From a bacterium (GTDB taxonomy: Bacteria; Krumholzibacteriota; Krumholzibacteriia; LZORAL124-64-63): a DNA stretch of 46,620 nucleotides. The DNA lies in the NCBI GenBank assembly GCA_020440705.1, contig JAGRNP010000021.1, positions 1 to 46,620 of the forward strand. Direction: 5' to 3'. How positions within the stretch are numbered: position 1 is the first letter of the stretch; each line of letters begins with the position of its first letter. Shown here piece after piece: positions 23,740 to 32,160 of this stretch. Below the pieces are notes generated by a model that did not search any database, was not told the DNA's origin, and was given only the letters and a program-made list of their open reading frames with translations. The position numbers and the translations under genes are program-made.

Positions 23740-24900
23740 CTAGCCGTGCTTCTCGTGCCAGGCCGCCAGCACCTCGGCCTCCTTCTCGGCCGGCAGGCCG
23801 GCGCGCCTGGTGACACCTTCGCGCCGGTCGTCCGGCAGCTCGTCGAACCAGGCCAGGGTGTCCCGGATCGTCTCGGCGTAGGGCCGGTAGACCAGGCCCG
23901 CCGCCACGGCCTTCGCGCAGCTGCGCAGACCGAAGGCCGCGTACTCGCCCTCGGGCGGCAGCCAGCAGGGCATGTTCATCCAGGCCGAGACCTCGTGCTC
24001 CTCGAGGAAGGCGTTGTCGGCCCAGGTGAAGGTGGCGTCCGACCCGGTCGCCTTGCGGCACTCCTCCAGGTAGGCCTTCATGGTCAGCTTGTTCTTCGGC
24101 TCGGGACCGGTCACGTCGAAGGTGCCGCCGGTGCGGTTCTCCATGCAGCGGACCTGGAAGGCGGTCAGGTCGCGACCGTCGATGATCTGGATCGGCGTGG
24201 CGCCGTCGCCGGGGGCCAGCACCTCGCCGCCCCGCCGCACGCGGACGGGCCAGTAGCCGCCGCGGAAGCTGAAGTCGCGCGGGCCCACGATCAGGCCGGG
24301 CCGGAAGATGGTGTGGTTGTCCGGATAGATGCGACGGATGCGGTTCTCGCACTCGGCCTTGAAGGGGCCGAAGAGGTCCCAGGTGAACTCGGTCTCGTCG
24401 GCGTTCGGGGCCTCGCCCACGGCGGCGGACTCGTCGGCGTCGGGCACCGAGTTGTCGACGTACACCGAGATGGACGACACGTAGCAATAGTGGCCGACGC
24501 TGCCCTTGAGCAGATCGGCCGTGGTCTCGACGATCTTCGGGATGTGGGGCCAGATGTCGATGCACACGTCCCAGGTGCGACCGCCGTCGATGGCCGCCTT
24601 CAGGGCGTCCAGACCATCGGCTTTCTCCGGATCGCGATCGCCGATCAGGCACTCCACGTCCGGGAAGAGGGTCTCGCTGCGGTTGCCGCGGTTGAAGAGG
24701 GTGACGGTGTGGCCGCCGGCGCGGAGGGCCTCGACGAGGTGGGGACCGGTCTGGCCGGTGCCGCCGAGGATGAGGACCTTCATGGGCTCGGCGGCGAAGA
24801 GCCGGCCGGACCAGGGCGCGGCCAGCGAGCCGAGGCCCAGGGCGGCGCCGGTCAGGGCCGAGGTCTTCAGGAACGTGCGGCGGGTCGAGCGGAGGGTCAT
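23740..24900 (-). CDS. Tat-exported NAD-dependent epimerase/dehydratase-family protein
   Basis: This 386-residue protein has a twin-arginine signal (STRRTFLKTS, Arg7-Arg8) and then a Rossmann fold beginning KVLILGGTGQTG (residues 41-52). Start ATG 24900 has AAAGGA 6 nt upstream. The extended-SDR segment reads VSSISVYVDN and later FGPFKAECE. In relatives this last motif is usually YGPxKxxxE, so the catalytic tyrosine appears to be phenylalanine here while the lysine is kept. Export by Tat indicates folding with its nucleotide in the cytoplasm. The substrate is unknown; the protein could be a binding protein or an altered reductase rather than a standard epimerase. Confidence 0.85.
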   Translation of the reverse strand: MTLRSTRRTFLKTSALTGAALGLGSLAAPWSGRLFAAEPMKVLILGGTGQTGPHLVEALRAGGHTVTLFNRGNRSETLFPDVECLIGDRDPEKADGLDALKAAIDGGRTWDVCIDIWPHIPKIVETTADLLKGSVGHYCYVSSISVYVDNSVPDADESAAVGEAPNADETEFTWDLFGPFKAECENRIRRIYPDNHTIFRPGLIVGPRDFSFRGGYWPVRVRRGGEVLAPGDGATPIQIIDGRDLTAFQVRCMENRTGGTFDVTGPEPKNKLTMKAYLEECRKATGSDATFTWADNAFLEEHEVSAWMNMPCWLPPEGEYAAFGLRSCAKAVAAGLVYRPYAETIRDTLAWFDELPDDRREGVTRRAGLPAEKEAEVLAAWHEKHG

Positions 24901-24977
24901 GGCGGTCCTTTCGGCTGGTCGCGGGAGGCGGTCGTGTCGCGGGAGAATGGACCCCCTACGCACCGGCTGAGAATCGG

Positions 24978-25006
24978 TTTCAATTCGTCCGGGGCGAGCG
25001 TACACT
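24978..25006 (+). promoter_or_regulatory. weak candidate promoter for the secreted hydrolase
   Basis: TTTCAA (24978-24983) and TACACT (25001-25006) are 17 bp apart in the divergent gap 24901-25066, which otherwise shows nothing. The -35 match is poor. Confidence 0.3.
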
Positions 25007-25066
25007 GGCCCCGGGTCCGGGTCGAGTCCCGGGGCCGCCGCCCCACCGTGCGAAAGAAGGGACCCG

Positions 25067-26818
25067 ATGCCGCGCCGTCACCTGCTCCCGCTCGCCGCCC
25101 TGCTGCTCCTGTTCGCCGCCGCCGGCCCCGCCGCCGCCGCGCCCGATCCCGCCGGCGTCTGGCTCGGCAGCCTGCAGGCCGGCGGCGCGACCCTGCGCCT
25201 GCGCTTCGACATCACCGGTTCCGCGGCGACGGGCCTGGCCGCGAGCATGACCAGCCTCGACCAGTCGTCGTCGGCCATCCCGGCGCGCATCGTCGTCGAC
25301 GGCGCCGAGGTCCGGGTGCGGGTGCCGTCGATCTCCGGCGTCTTCGCGGGGACCCTTTCGACGGACGGCGACACCCTCGCCGGGCGCTGGTCGCAGCTGG
25401 GCCAGGACTTGCCCCTGGTCCTGACCCGCGACGCCGCGGCGCCGGCCGCGGTCGCGGCACCGCTCCCCGCCGCCCTGGCCGTCCACCCCTGGGCCGCCGG
25501 GCTGCCGGGGACCTGGATCGGCGCCCTGCACGTGAACGTGATCGAGCTGCGCCTGCAGTTCCACCTGACCGACGACGACGGCGAACTCGGCGTGACCATG
25601 GACAGCCTCGACCAGGGCGAGTCCGGCATCCCGGCCCTGGCCGAGCTGCACGCCGACCGCGAGGTCGTCTTCCGCTTCCCCTCGGCCGGCGCCCACTTCC
25701 GCGGGACCCTCGACGCCGCCGGCGACACCCTGCGCGGCGAGTGGGTGCAGGCCGGACAGGAGTACCCCCTCGTGCTGGGCCGCACGGCCGGTGCCACGCG
25801 CCTGCACAGGCCCCAGGAGCCCCAGCCGCCCTTCCCCTACACCGAGGTCGCGGTGAGCTTCGCCGGCGGTGCGGAGGGCGTGACCCTCGCCGGCACCCTG
25901 ACCCTGCCGCCGGGCGAGGGGCCGTTCCCCGCGGCGGTGCTCGTGAGCGGCTCCGGCCCCCAGAACCGCGACGAGGAGCTGCTCGGCCACAAGCCCTTCC
26001 TCGTGCTCGCCGACCACCTGGCCCGGGCCGGCATCGCCGTGCTTCGCTGCGACGACCGCGGTGTGGCCGGCTCGACCGGCAACTTCTCCACCGCCACGAC
26101 GGCCGACTTCGCCGCCGACGCGGCCGCCGCCGTCGGCTTCGCCCGGCGCCGGGCCGGGATCGACAGCACGGCCGTGGGCATCGTCGGCCACAGCGAGGGC
26201 GCCATGGTCGCGCCCATGGTGGCGGCCGGGCGGGGCGACCTCGGCTGGATCGTCATGCTGGCCGGGCCCGGGGTGTCCGGCCGGGAGATCCTCACCCACC
26301 AGACCGCGCTCCTGCTGCGGGCCGACGGTGCTCCCGAGGACCGGATCACGGCCGAGCTCGCCCGCTTCGAGACGGCCTTCGCCGCCATGGACGCCGAGCC
26401 CGACCCTGCGGAGCAGGCCGGCCGCATCAAGGCCGAACTGCTGGCCCGCGAGGCGGGCGCCGACCCCGACACCACGGCCCTGACCGGGCTCGCCTACCAG
26501 TTCGCCACGCCGTGGTTCCGCTGGTTCCTGGCCCAGGACCCCGCCGCGGTGATCGCGGCCGTGCCCTGCCCCGTCCTCGCCCTGTGGGGCGGCCTGGACC
26601 TGCAGGTCGACCCGGCGCAGAACCTGCCGGCGGTGGAGAAGGCCCTGTCCGGCGGCAGGAGCCCGCAGTGGGAGGTGCGCGAGCTGCCGGGCCTGAACCA
26701 CCTCTTCCAGACGGCGACGACCGGCGCCATGAGCGAGTACGGGCGCAGCGAGGAGACCATGGCGCCGGCGGCGCTGGAGGCCGTCTCGACCTGGATCAGG
26801 AGCACGACCGGGCGCTGA
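25067..26818 (+). CDS. secreted alpha/beta hydrolase with duplicated N-terminal domain
   Basis: This 583-residue protein has a signal peptide ending near PAAAA. Two homologous beta-rich modules follow (about 27-117 and 143-237), sharing GxWxGxL, a SLDQ segment, a FxGTL strand and a QxxPLVL ending. The hydrolase domain (about 255-583) has VLVSGSGPQNRDEEL, the nucleophile Ser376 in VGHSEGAMVA, a probable acid Asp511 in GGLDLQVDP and His545 in GLNHLFQ. It resembles exported esterases or peptidases of the alpha/beta-hydrolase superfamily; the substrate cannot be told. The ATG has GAAGGGA upstream. Confidence 0.88.
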   Translation: MPRRHLLPLAALLLLFAAAGPAAAAPDPAGVWLGSLQAGGATLRLRFDITGSAATGLAASMTSLDQSSSAIPARIVVDGAEVRVRVPSISGVFAGTLSTDGDTLAGRWSQLGQDLPLVLTRDAAAPAAVAAPLPAALAVHPWAAGLPGTWIGALHVNVIELRLQFHLTDDDGELGVTMDSLDQGESGIPALAELHADREVVFRFPSAGAHFRGTLDAAGDTLRGEWVQAGQEYPLVLGRTAGATRLHRPQEPQPPFPYTEVAVSFAGGAEGVTLAGTLTLPPGEGPFPAAVLVSGSGPQNRDEELLGHKPFLVLADHLARAGIAVLRCDDRGVAGSTGNFSTATTADFAADAAAAVGFARRRAGIDSTAVGIVGHSEGAMVAPMVAAGRGDLGWIVMLAGPGVSGREILTHQTALLLRADGAPEDRITAELARFETAFAAMDAEPDPAEQAGRIKAELLAREAGADPDTTALTGLAYQFATPWFRWFLAQDPAAVIAAVPCPVLALWGGLDLQVDPAQNLPAVEKALSGGRSPQWEVRELPGLNHLFQTATTGAMSEYGRSEETMAPAALEAVSTWIRSTTGR

Positions 26819-26837
26819 CCGTCGCGCCGGGGGAGAT

Positions 26838-26873
26838 GCGAAGGGCGGACCCCGCGGGGCCCGCCCTCTTCGC
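26838..26873. terminator. bidirectional stem-loop between convergent genes
   Basis: GCGAA plus GGGCGG (26838-26848) pair with CCGCCC plus TTCGC (26861-26873), with a 2-nt bulge. The hairpin lies between the hydrolase stop (26818) and the stop of the convergent DUF3943 gene (26892). Confidence 0.6.
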
Positions 26874-26891
26874 TGCCGGTGCCGACGCCGG

Positions 26892-28331
26892 CTAGTTCAA
26901 CGCCCAGCTCGTGTAGACCTTCATCTGGGGATTGCGCACGCTGATGTCGTCGTAGTCGCGGTACTTGCGCTCGGCGTTGACCACGAGGAATTCGGCGCCC
27001 AGCCCGATGTTGTAGCGGATCGGCACGCCGAGCCGGAGCCGGGTCGAGATGAGGTGATGGTCGGCCGCGTTGCCGCTGATCGCGTGCATCCAGGCGTGGC
27101 TGACGTCGAGCTCGGCCCACGTCCAGCCGCCGCGGCGCAGCTGGAGCTCGAGATCGAAGGCCGTGCCCGGACCGTAGTCGTACGAACGCCCCGACACGCT
27201 CTCATAGTCCGAACTCGCCCCGGCGAGGATCATCGGGCCCAGCTCGACCCGGCTGCGGAACTCGAAGCCGTTGTCGTACTCCCAGCGCGAGAGCAGGGCG
27301 GCGGTGAGAGCCTGGCCGCCGAACTCCAGGGCGTTGGTGTTCACGTACTGGTAGCGATGGTACGCCCCGACGATGTGCGCCGAATCGTCGGTCTCCTTGA
27401 GGAAGGTGCCGGCGAGATTGCCGCTGCCGGTGACCCGCCCGATGGCCGTCTTGTCGCCGAAGTTGAGCTGCACCTCGAAGTCGAAGTTGTCGTAGGGCTG
27501 GCCCAGGTCGCCGAAGAACGGATCGCCGTACTCGAACTCGAACTGGACGTAGACGTCGGTCGTGTCGGCGTTCCAGATCTGTTCCTCGCCGCGCGTGCGC
27601 AGGCCCAGGTCCATGTTCGTGCGGTAGTTCACCGGGAAGCGGTCGGCGGGGTTCGCGTGCACTCGGCTCCAGTCGCCGTCTATGATGCGGTTCAGGCCGC
27701 CCACCGGGTCGATGGCGAAGCCGCCCAGCTCGCGCCAGTTGCGCGACGAGCCGGTCGCCGTGTTGTCCCGGACGGTGGTCGCCAGGCGGTGGAAGATCTC
27801 GCCCAGCGCGATGCCGCCCATGCTGGTGGAGATCCAGTCGTTCATGGCCGGATTGTGCACTTCGCCGAAGTACTCCCACATGAGCGAACCGGCGAAGGCG
27901 AACGGCACCGACTGCCAGAAGGTGTAGCCGTTGCTGCGGGCCGCGTTGTAGTAGAGGTTCCCGTGGTAGGGATGGGCGTACTGGTTGGTGGTGAAGTTGT
28001 TGTCGTCCCAGGTCCAGCCCGTCTCGAGGTTCTCCTGCCACGAGTTGAACCCGATGCGGAAGACGGGGTTCTCCCCCCCTTCGCGGATGAAGCGGTCGTA
28101 CGACCACACCAGGGCGTTGAGGCCGAAGACCTCGACCGCCGCGCGCCCGAAGTTGGGCGAGCCGTCCTCGCTCACCCCTTCGATGCCCGCGAGGGCGGGC
28201 GGCAGCTGGTCCTGGTCGGCGGGGGCGGCAGCGGCCTGCGCGCGGGCCACGAGGGGCGCGAGCAGGGCGGCGACGATCACGAGGCCCGCGAGGGCCCGGA
28301 CGCGCCTGGGTCGTGTGCACGAGGTCATCAT
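26892..28331 (-). CDS. DUF3943 domain-containing outer-membrane protein
   Basis: This 479-residue protein has a signal peptide of about 32 residues ending VARA. The DUF3943 hallmark lies in the middle: AHPYHGNLYYNAARSNG, then a GSLMWEYFGE segment and NDWISTSMGGIALGE. The C-terminal half consists of alternating aromatic and charged beta strands (FEFEYGDPF, YRYQYVNT, LGAEFLVV), suggesting an outer-membrane barrel. Function of the family is unknown. Tandem ATGs at 28331 and 28328 are possible starts, and the ribosome-binding site is weak. Confidence 0.82.
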   Translation of the reverse strand: MMTSCTRPRRVRALAGLVIVAALLAPLVARAQAAAAPADQDQLPPALAGIEGVSEDGSPNFGRAAVEVFGLNALVWSYDRFIREGGENPVFRIGFNSWQENLETGWTWDDNNFTTNQYAHPYHGNLYYNAARSNGYTFWQSVPFAFAGSLMWEYFGEVHNPAMNDWISTSMGGIALGEIFHRLATTVRDNTATGSSRNWRELGGFAIDPVGGLNRIIDGDWSRVHANPADRFPVNYRTNMDLGLRTRGEEQIWNADTTDVYVQFEFEYGDPFFGDLGQPYDNFDFEVQLNFGDKTAIGRVTGSGNLAGTFLKETDDSAHIVGAYHRYQYVNTNALEFGGQALTAALLSRWEYDNGFEFRSRVELGPMILAGASSDYESVSGRSYDYGPGTAFDLELQLRRGGWTWAELDVSHAWMHAISGNAADHHLISTRLRLGVPIRYNIGLGAEFLVVNAERKYRDYDDISVRNPQMKVYTSWALN

Positions 28332-28357
28332 GGCCGGATCCTAGCGGCCTTTCGGGA

Positions 28358-28386
28358 TTGCCGCCACCGGGAAGTTGGCCTAACAT
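28358..28386 (+). promoter_or_regulatory. candidate promoter for the small barrel protein
   Basis: TTGCCG (28358-28363) and TAACAT (28381-28386) are 17 bp apart, 24 bp before the ATG at 28411 in the divergent gap 28332-28410. The leader would be short. Confidence 0.45.
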
Positions 28387-28410
28387 CCGGCCAGACCCGA
28401 GGAGGAGTCC

Positions 28411-29037
28411 ATGTATTCCAGAGCGCACCGCCTGATCCTGTCCGCCGTCGCCGCGACCGCCTGCCTGGCTGCCGCCGCGCCCGCCCTGGCCCTCAGCCCC
28501 CACGCGCGGGACGGCTGGGTCCTCGGCCTCTCCTACGGCGGGGCCCGCGGCGAAGCCACCGCGCCGGACGGCGCCTCCGGCGAGACCGAGGACGGCGTCT
28601 CGCCCCAGATCCGCTTCGGCCACATGTTCGGCCGCAAGTTCTCGGTGGGCGCCTCCTATGCGGGCTGGATGTACGAGACCGGCGCGCGCCCCCTCAAGTA
28701 CCGCTACGCCATGCAGAACATCCTGCTCGCCGCGTCGTGGTATCCCGGCGACCCGCAGAGCGCCTGGGGCGGCTTCGTCGTCCGCGGCGGCGCCGGCTGG
28801 GGCTGGGCCAACTTCACCGAGGTCGAGCTCTCCGACACGGAGGAGCAGGGACACGGCGACCGCACCACCGAGTGGGGCTTCGGCTGGGAGCTGAACGTGG
28901 GCTACGAATGGCGGCTGGTGAAGAACATGTCGGCCGGCCTCGGCATCGGCGTCAACCACCTCGATATCGGCGGCGACCTGACCGACACGGCGACCTTCTA
29001 CCCGGTGACCCTGAACATGGGCTGGTACTGGGACTGA
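28411..29037 (+). CDS. small outer-membrane beta-barrel protein
   Basis: This 208-residue protein has a signal peptide of about 27 residues (ending PALA). The remainder is alternating amphipathic beta strands with Gly and aromatic residues: GWVLGLSYGG, KFSVGASYAGWMYET, GGAGWGWANF, LNVGYEWRL and a final LNMGWYWD. This is the pattern of 8-stranded OmpX/OmpA-like barrels. The function is probably structural or adhesive but is not determinable. A strong GAGGAGGAG ribosome site precedes the ATG. Confidence 0.75.
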   Translation: MYSRAHRLILSAVAATACLAAAAPALALSPHARDGWVLGLSYGGARGEATAPDGASGETEDGVSPQIRFGHMFGRKFSVGASYAGWMYETGARPLKYRYAMQNILLAASWYPGDPQSAWGGFVVRGGAGWGWANFTEVELSDTEEQGHGDRTTEWGFGWELNVGYEWRLVKNMSAGLGIGVNHLDIGGDLTDTATFYPVTLNMGWYWD

Positions 29038-29058
29038 CCCCGCCCGACTCCCCGAGCG

Positions 29059-32000
29059 CTATGTGGACCGCACTTCCCCGGGAGTGCGGTCCCTTGTTTC
29101 GGCCCGACGCTCGCGGAGGGCGTGGATGCCGGTGTACGCGGCCGGGATCACCAGCAGCGTGATCAGGGTCGAGACCGTCAGGCCCCCGATCACCGCGCGG
29201 GCCAGGGCCGCCTGGATCTCGCCGCCGGCGCCCCCGCCCACCGCCAGGGGCAGCATGCCCAGCACCGTGGTCGAGGTCGTCATGAGGATCGGGCGCAGCC
29301 GCAGGCGCGCCGATTCGATGACCGCCGTGGTCACGTCGAGGCCCTCCTCGCGGCGCTTGAGGTTGATGTAGTCCACCAGCACGATCGCGTTGTTCACCAC
29401 GATGCCGATGAGCATGACGATCCCCATCAGGCTCTGCACGTTCAGCGAGGTGCCCGTCAGCAGCAGGGTCGGCACGACGCCGATCAGGGCCAGGGGCACC
29501 GCCAGCATCACGATGACCGGATCGAGGAAGCGCTCGAACTGGGCCGCCATGACCATGTAGATCAGCACGATGGCCATGATGATCGAGAGGGTGAAGTCGC
29601 GCTGGGCCCGCTGCTGCTCCTCGTACTCGCCGCCGAAGAGCACCGTGAAGTCGGGCGGCAGGGGCACCGCGCGCAGGGCCGCGCGCAGGTCGTCGACCAC
29701 GTCGCCGAGGGCGGCTCCGGCGGCGAGGTTGGCCGTGATGTAGGTCACGCGCTGGCCGTCGACATGCTCGATCTCGGTGGGCCCGCGGCGCCGCTCGGCA
29801 TCGACGACCGCCGAGACCGGGACGACACGCCCCGACGGCGTCCGCACCGAGGCCGATCCGAGGTCGAGGGTCGAGAGGCGGTCCTCCGGCTGCAGGCGCA
29901 CGGTGATGGGAAACTCGTCGCCCCCCTCGCGATACACGCCCGCCCGCGTGCCGCCCACGTTCGTCTGCACCACCTCGGCGATGTCGCTCACCGACAGGCC
30001 GAGGTTGGCGATCTTGTCCCGCGCCACGACCAGGTTCTGCTCGGGACGGCCCTCGCGCCGGCTCACCCGCACGTCCTGCACCCGCGGCACGGTGGCCATG
30101 ACGTCCTTGAGCTCCTGGGCCACCTGGTCGGCCAGGTCGAGGTCGTAGCCCCGCAGTTCGACCTGCACCGCGGCCTCGCCCGAGCCGAACAGCCGCCGCA
30201 GCATCCACAGGCCCGACTGGGCGCGCACGCGGATCTCGGCGCCGGGAATGCGCCCCGCCGTCTCGCGCCGGATGTGGTCGGCGATGGCGGCGCTCGGCAG
30301 CGAGCGCTCGCCCGCCCCCTTCAGCGAGATCTCCACCTCGGCGTCGCCGGGCCGGATCTCGATCGAGAGGTGCCGCACCTGGCCTTCCGGCAGCGCCTCG
30401 CGCACGATGGTCTCGAGCTCGTGCAGGTACTCGTTCACCACGGCGATGTTCGTGCCCTGGGCCATCTCGAGGCTGACGTCGATCTCGTCGGCGTCGGTCT
30501 GGGGCGCCAATTCGACCGCCAGGCGCGGCCACAGGGCCACGGCACCGGCGAGCAGCAGGCCCGTGGCGACGAAGATCACGGTCCGATGGTGCAGCAGCGT
30601 CGCGAGGCGGGCCGCGTAGCCGTCCTCCAGCCGGCGCAGGGCCGCGCCGAGACCGGCCAGGGGGCCGCCGCCGCCCACGGCCTCGCCGCGGCCGAGCCGC
30701 AGGTAGCGCCGCGAGAGCATGGGCACCAGCGTCAGGGCCACCAGCAGCGAGCAGAGCAGGGCGAAGACCACGACGAGGGCCAGCTCCTGGAAGAGCATGC
30801 CCGACACGGTGCGCATGAAGACCACCGGCAGGAAGATCACCGTCGTGGTCAGGGTCGAGGCGATGATCGCCCCGCCCACCTGGCCGGTGCCCGTCAGGGC
30901 GGCGTCGCGCAGGCTCTTCCCCTGCTCGCGCAGGCGCACGATGTTGTCCAGCACCACGATGGCGTTGTCGACGATCAGGCCGATGCCGAGGGCCAGCCCG
31001 CCGAAGCTCATCTGGTTCAGGGTGAAGCGGTTGAAGAACATCAGGCCGAAGGTGGCGATGAGCGAGATGGGGATCGAGAGCGCGATGATGAACGTGGTCG
31101 AGCCGTTGCGCAGGAAGAGGTAGAGGATCAGCACCGCCAGCAGGCCACCCCACACCGCCGACTGCTGCACGTTGTCGATGGAGTCCTGGATGAACGAGCT
31201 CTGGTCGACGATGAGCATCAGCTCGACGTCGTCGCGCTCGGCGTTGAGGCGCTCCATCTCGCGCCGCGCCGCTTCGGCCACGGCCACGGTGTTGGCCCCC
31301 GACTGCTTGCGCACGAGCATGCGCACCATGGGCTTGCCGTCGATCTGCACCAGGCGCGCCACGTCCTGGTAGCCGTCGACCACCTCGGCCACGTCGCCCA
31401 CGCGGATCGGGTGCCCGTCGACCATGGTGATGATGGTGCGGCGGATCTCGTCGAGCGAGACGTACTCGCCCCGCGTGCGGACGTACATGTCGCGGGTGCC
31501 CTCGCGCATGTCGCCGCCGGGCAGGGTCAGGTTCTCGCGCAGCAGGGCCGCGCGCACGTCGCTGGCGCCGAGCCGGCTCGAGGCCAGGCGGTCGCGCTTG
31601 AGCCGGACCTGGATCTCGCGGTACACGCCGCCGCGGATGTCGACCGAGCCCGCGCCGGGGATCTTCTCGAAACGCTGGGCGATCTCCCGCTCGAGGATGC
31701 GGGTCATCTCCTCCATGCCCATCTCGCTGTAGGCCCCGATCACGACCACCGGGAAGTTGTCCGGATCGAACTTCCACAGGCGCGGCGACTCGACCTCGGG
31801 CGGCAGGTCGTCGCGGATGCGGTCGATGGCGGCGCGCACGTCGTTGGAGGCCTCGTCGACGTTCGTGCCCTGGGTGAACTCCAGGGTGACGCGGCTCTCG
31901 CCCTCGAGGGATCGCGAGCGCATCTCTTCCACGTTGGGCACGCCGGCCAGGGCGTTCTCGATGCGGTCGGTGACGATGCGCTCGATCTCCTCGGGCCCCA

Positions 32001-32160
32001 CGTTGGGGTAGTTGGTGCGCACGGTGAGCTGGGGGAACTCGACGGGAGGCAGCAGATCGACGGGGAGAAAGCGGAAGCCCATGATCCCGACCACGATGAT
32101 GATCAGGAAGACCATCGCCGTGGCGATGGGGCGGTCGACGGCCAGGCTAGTGATCCGCAC
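29059..32160 (-). CDS. RND-family efflux pump permease (AcrB/HAE1-like)
   Basis: This 1033-residue inner-membrane transporter has normal RND length. It starts at GTG 32160, overlapping the adaptor gene by 14 nt. The N-terminal half begins with the first membrane helix (MVFLIIIVVGIMGF) and FLPVDLLPPVEFPQ. The helix motif GIGLIVDNAIVVLDN carries the acidic residue of the proton relay. The second half repeats the fold, with GIVVNNAIVLVDY and PILMTTSTTVLGMLPLA. Two large periplasmic domains lie between helices 1-2 and 7-8. It works with the adaptor encoded upstream; no outer-membrane channel gene is adjacent. The substrate (drug or other small molecule rather than metal) cannot be fixed. Confidence 0.95.
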   Translation of the reverse strand: MRITSLAVDRPIATAMVFLIIIVVGIMGFRFLPVDLLPPVEFPQLTVRTNYPNVGPEEIERIVTDRIENALAGVPNVEEMRSRSLEGESRVTLEFTQGTNVDEASNDVRAAIDRIRDDLPPEVESPRLWKFDPDNFPVVVIGAYSEMGMEEMTRILEREIAQRFEKIPGAGSVDIRGGVYREIQVRLKRDRLASSRLGASDVRAALLRENLTLPGGDMREGTRDMYVRTRGEYVSLDEIRRTIITMVDGHPIRVGDVAEVVDGYQDVARLVQIDGKPMVRMLVRKQSGANTVAVAEAARREMERLNAERDDVELMLIVDQSSFIQDSIDNVQQSAVWGGLLAVLILYLFLRNGSTTFIIALSIPISLIATFGLMFFNRFTLNQMSFGGLALGIGLIVDNAIVVLDNIVRLREQGKSLRDAALTGTGQVGGAIIASTLTTTVIFLPVVFMRTVSGMLFQELALVVVFALLCSLLVALTLVPMLSRRYLRLGRGEAVGGGGPLAGLGAALRRLEDGYAARLATLLHHRTVIFVATGLLLAGAVALWPRLAVELAPQTDADEIDVSLEMAQGTNIAVVNEYLHELETIVREALPEGQVRHLSIEIRPGDAEVEISLKGAGERSLPSAAIADHIRRETAGRIPGAEIRVRAQSGLWMLRRLFGSGEAAVQVELRGYDLDLADQVAQELKDVMATVPRVQDVRVSRREGRPEQNLVVARDKIANLGLSVSDIAEVVQTNVGGTRAGVYREGGDEFPITVRLQPEDRLSTLDLGSASVRTPSGRVVPVSAVVDAERRRGPTEIEHVDGQRVTYITANLAAGAALGDVVDDLRAALRAVPLPPDFTVLFGGEYEEQQRAQRDFTLSIIMAIVLIYMVMAAQFERFLDPVIVMLAVPLALIGVVPTLLLTGTSLNVQSLMGIVMLIGIVVNNAIVLVDYINLKRREEGLDVTTAVIESARLRLRPILMTTSTTVLGMLPLAVGGGAGGEIQAALARAVIGGLTVSTLITLLVIPAAYTGIHALRERRAETRDRTPGEVRST
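29065..29092 (+). terminator. stem-loop terminator inside the end of the convergent RND gene
   Basis: A perfect 10-bp stem (29065-29074 with 29083-29092) with an 8-nt loop is followed by CTTGTTT. It serves the barrel gene ending at 29037, but lies within the last codons of the convergent RND gene, whose stop is at 29059-29061. Confidence 0.7.
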
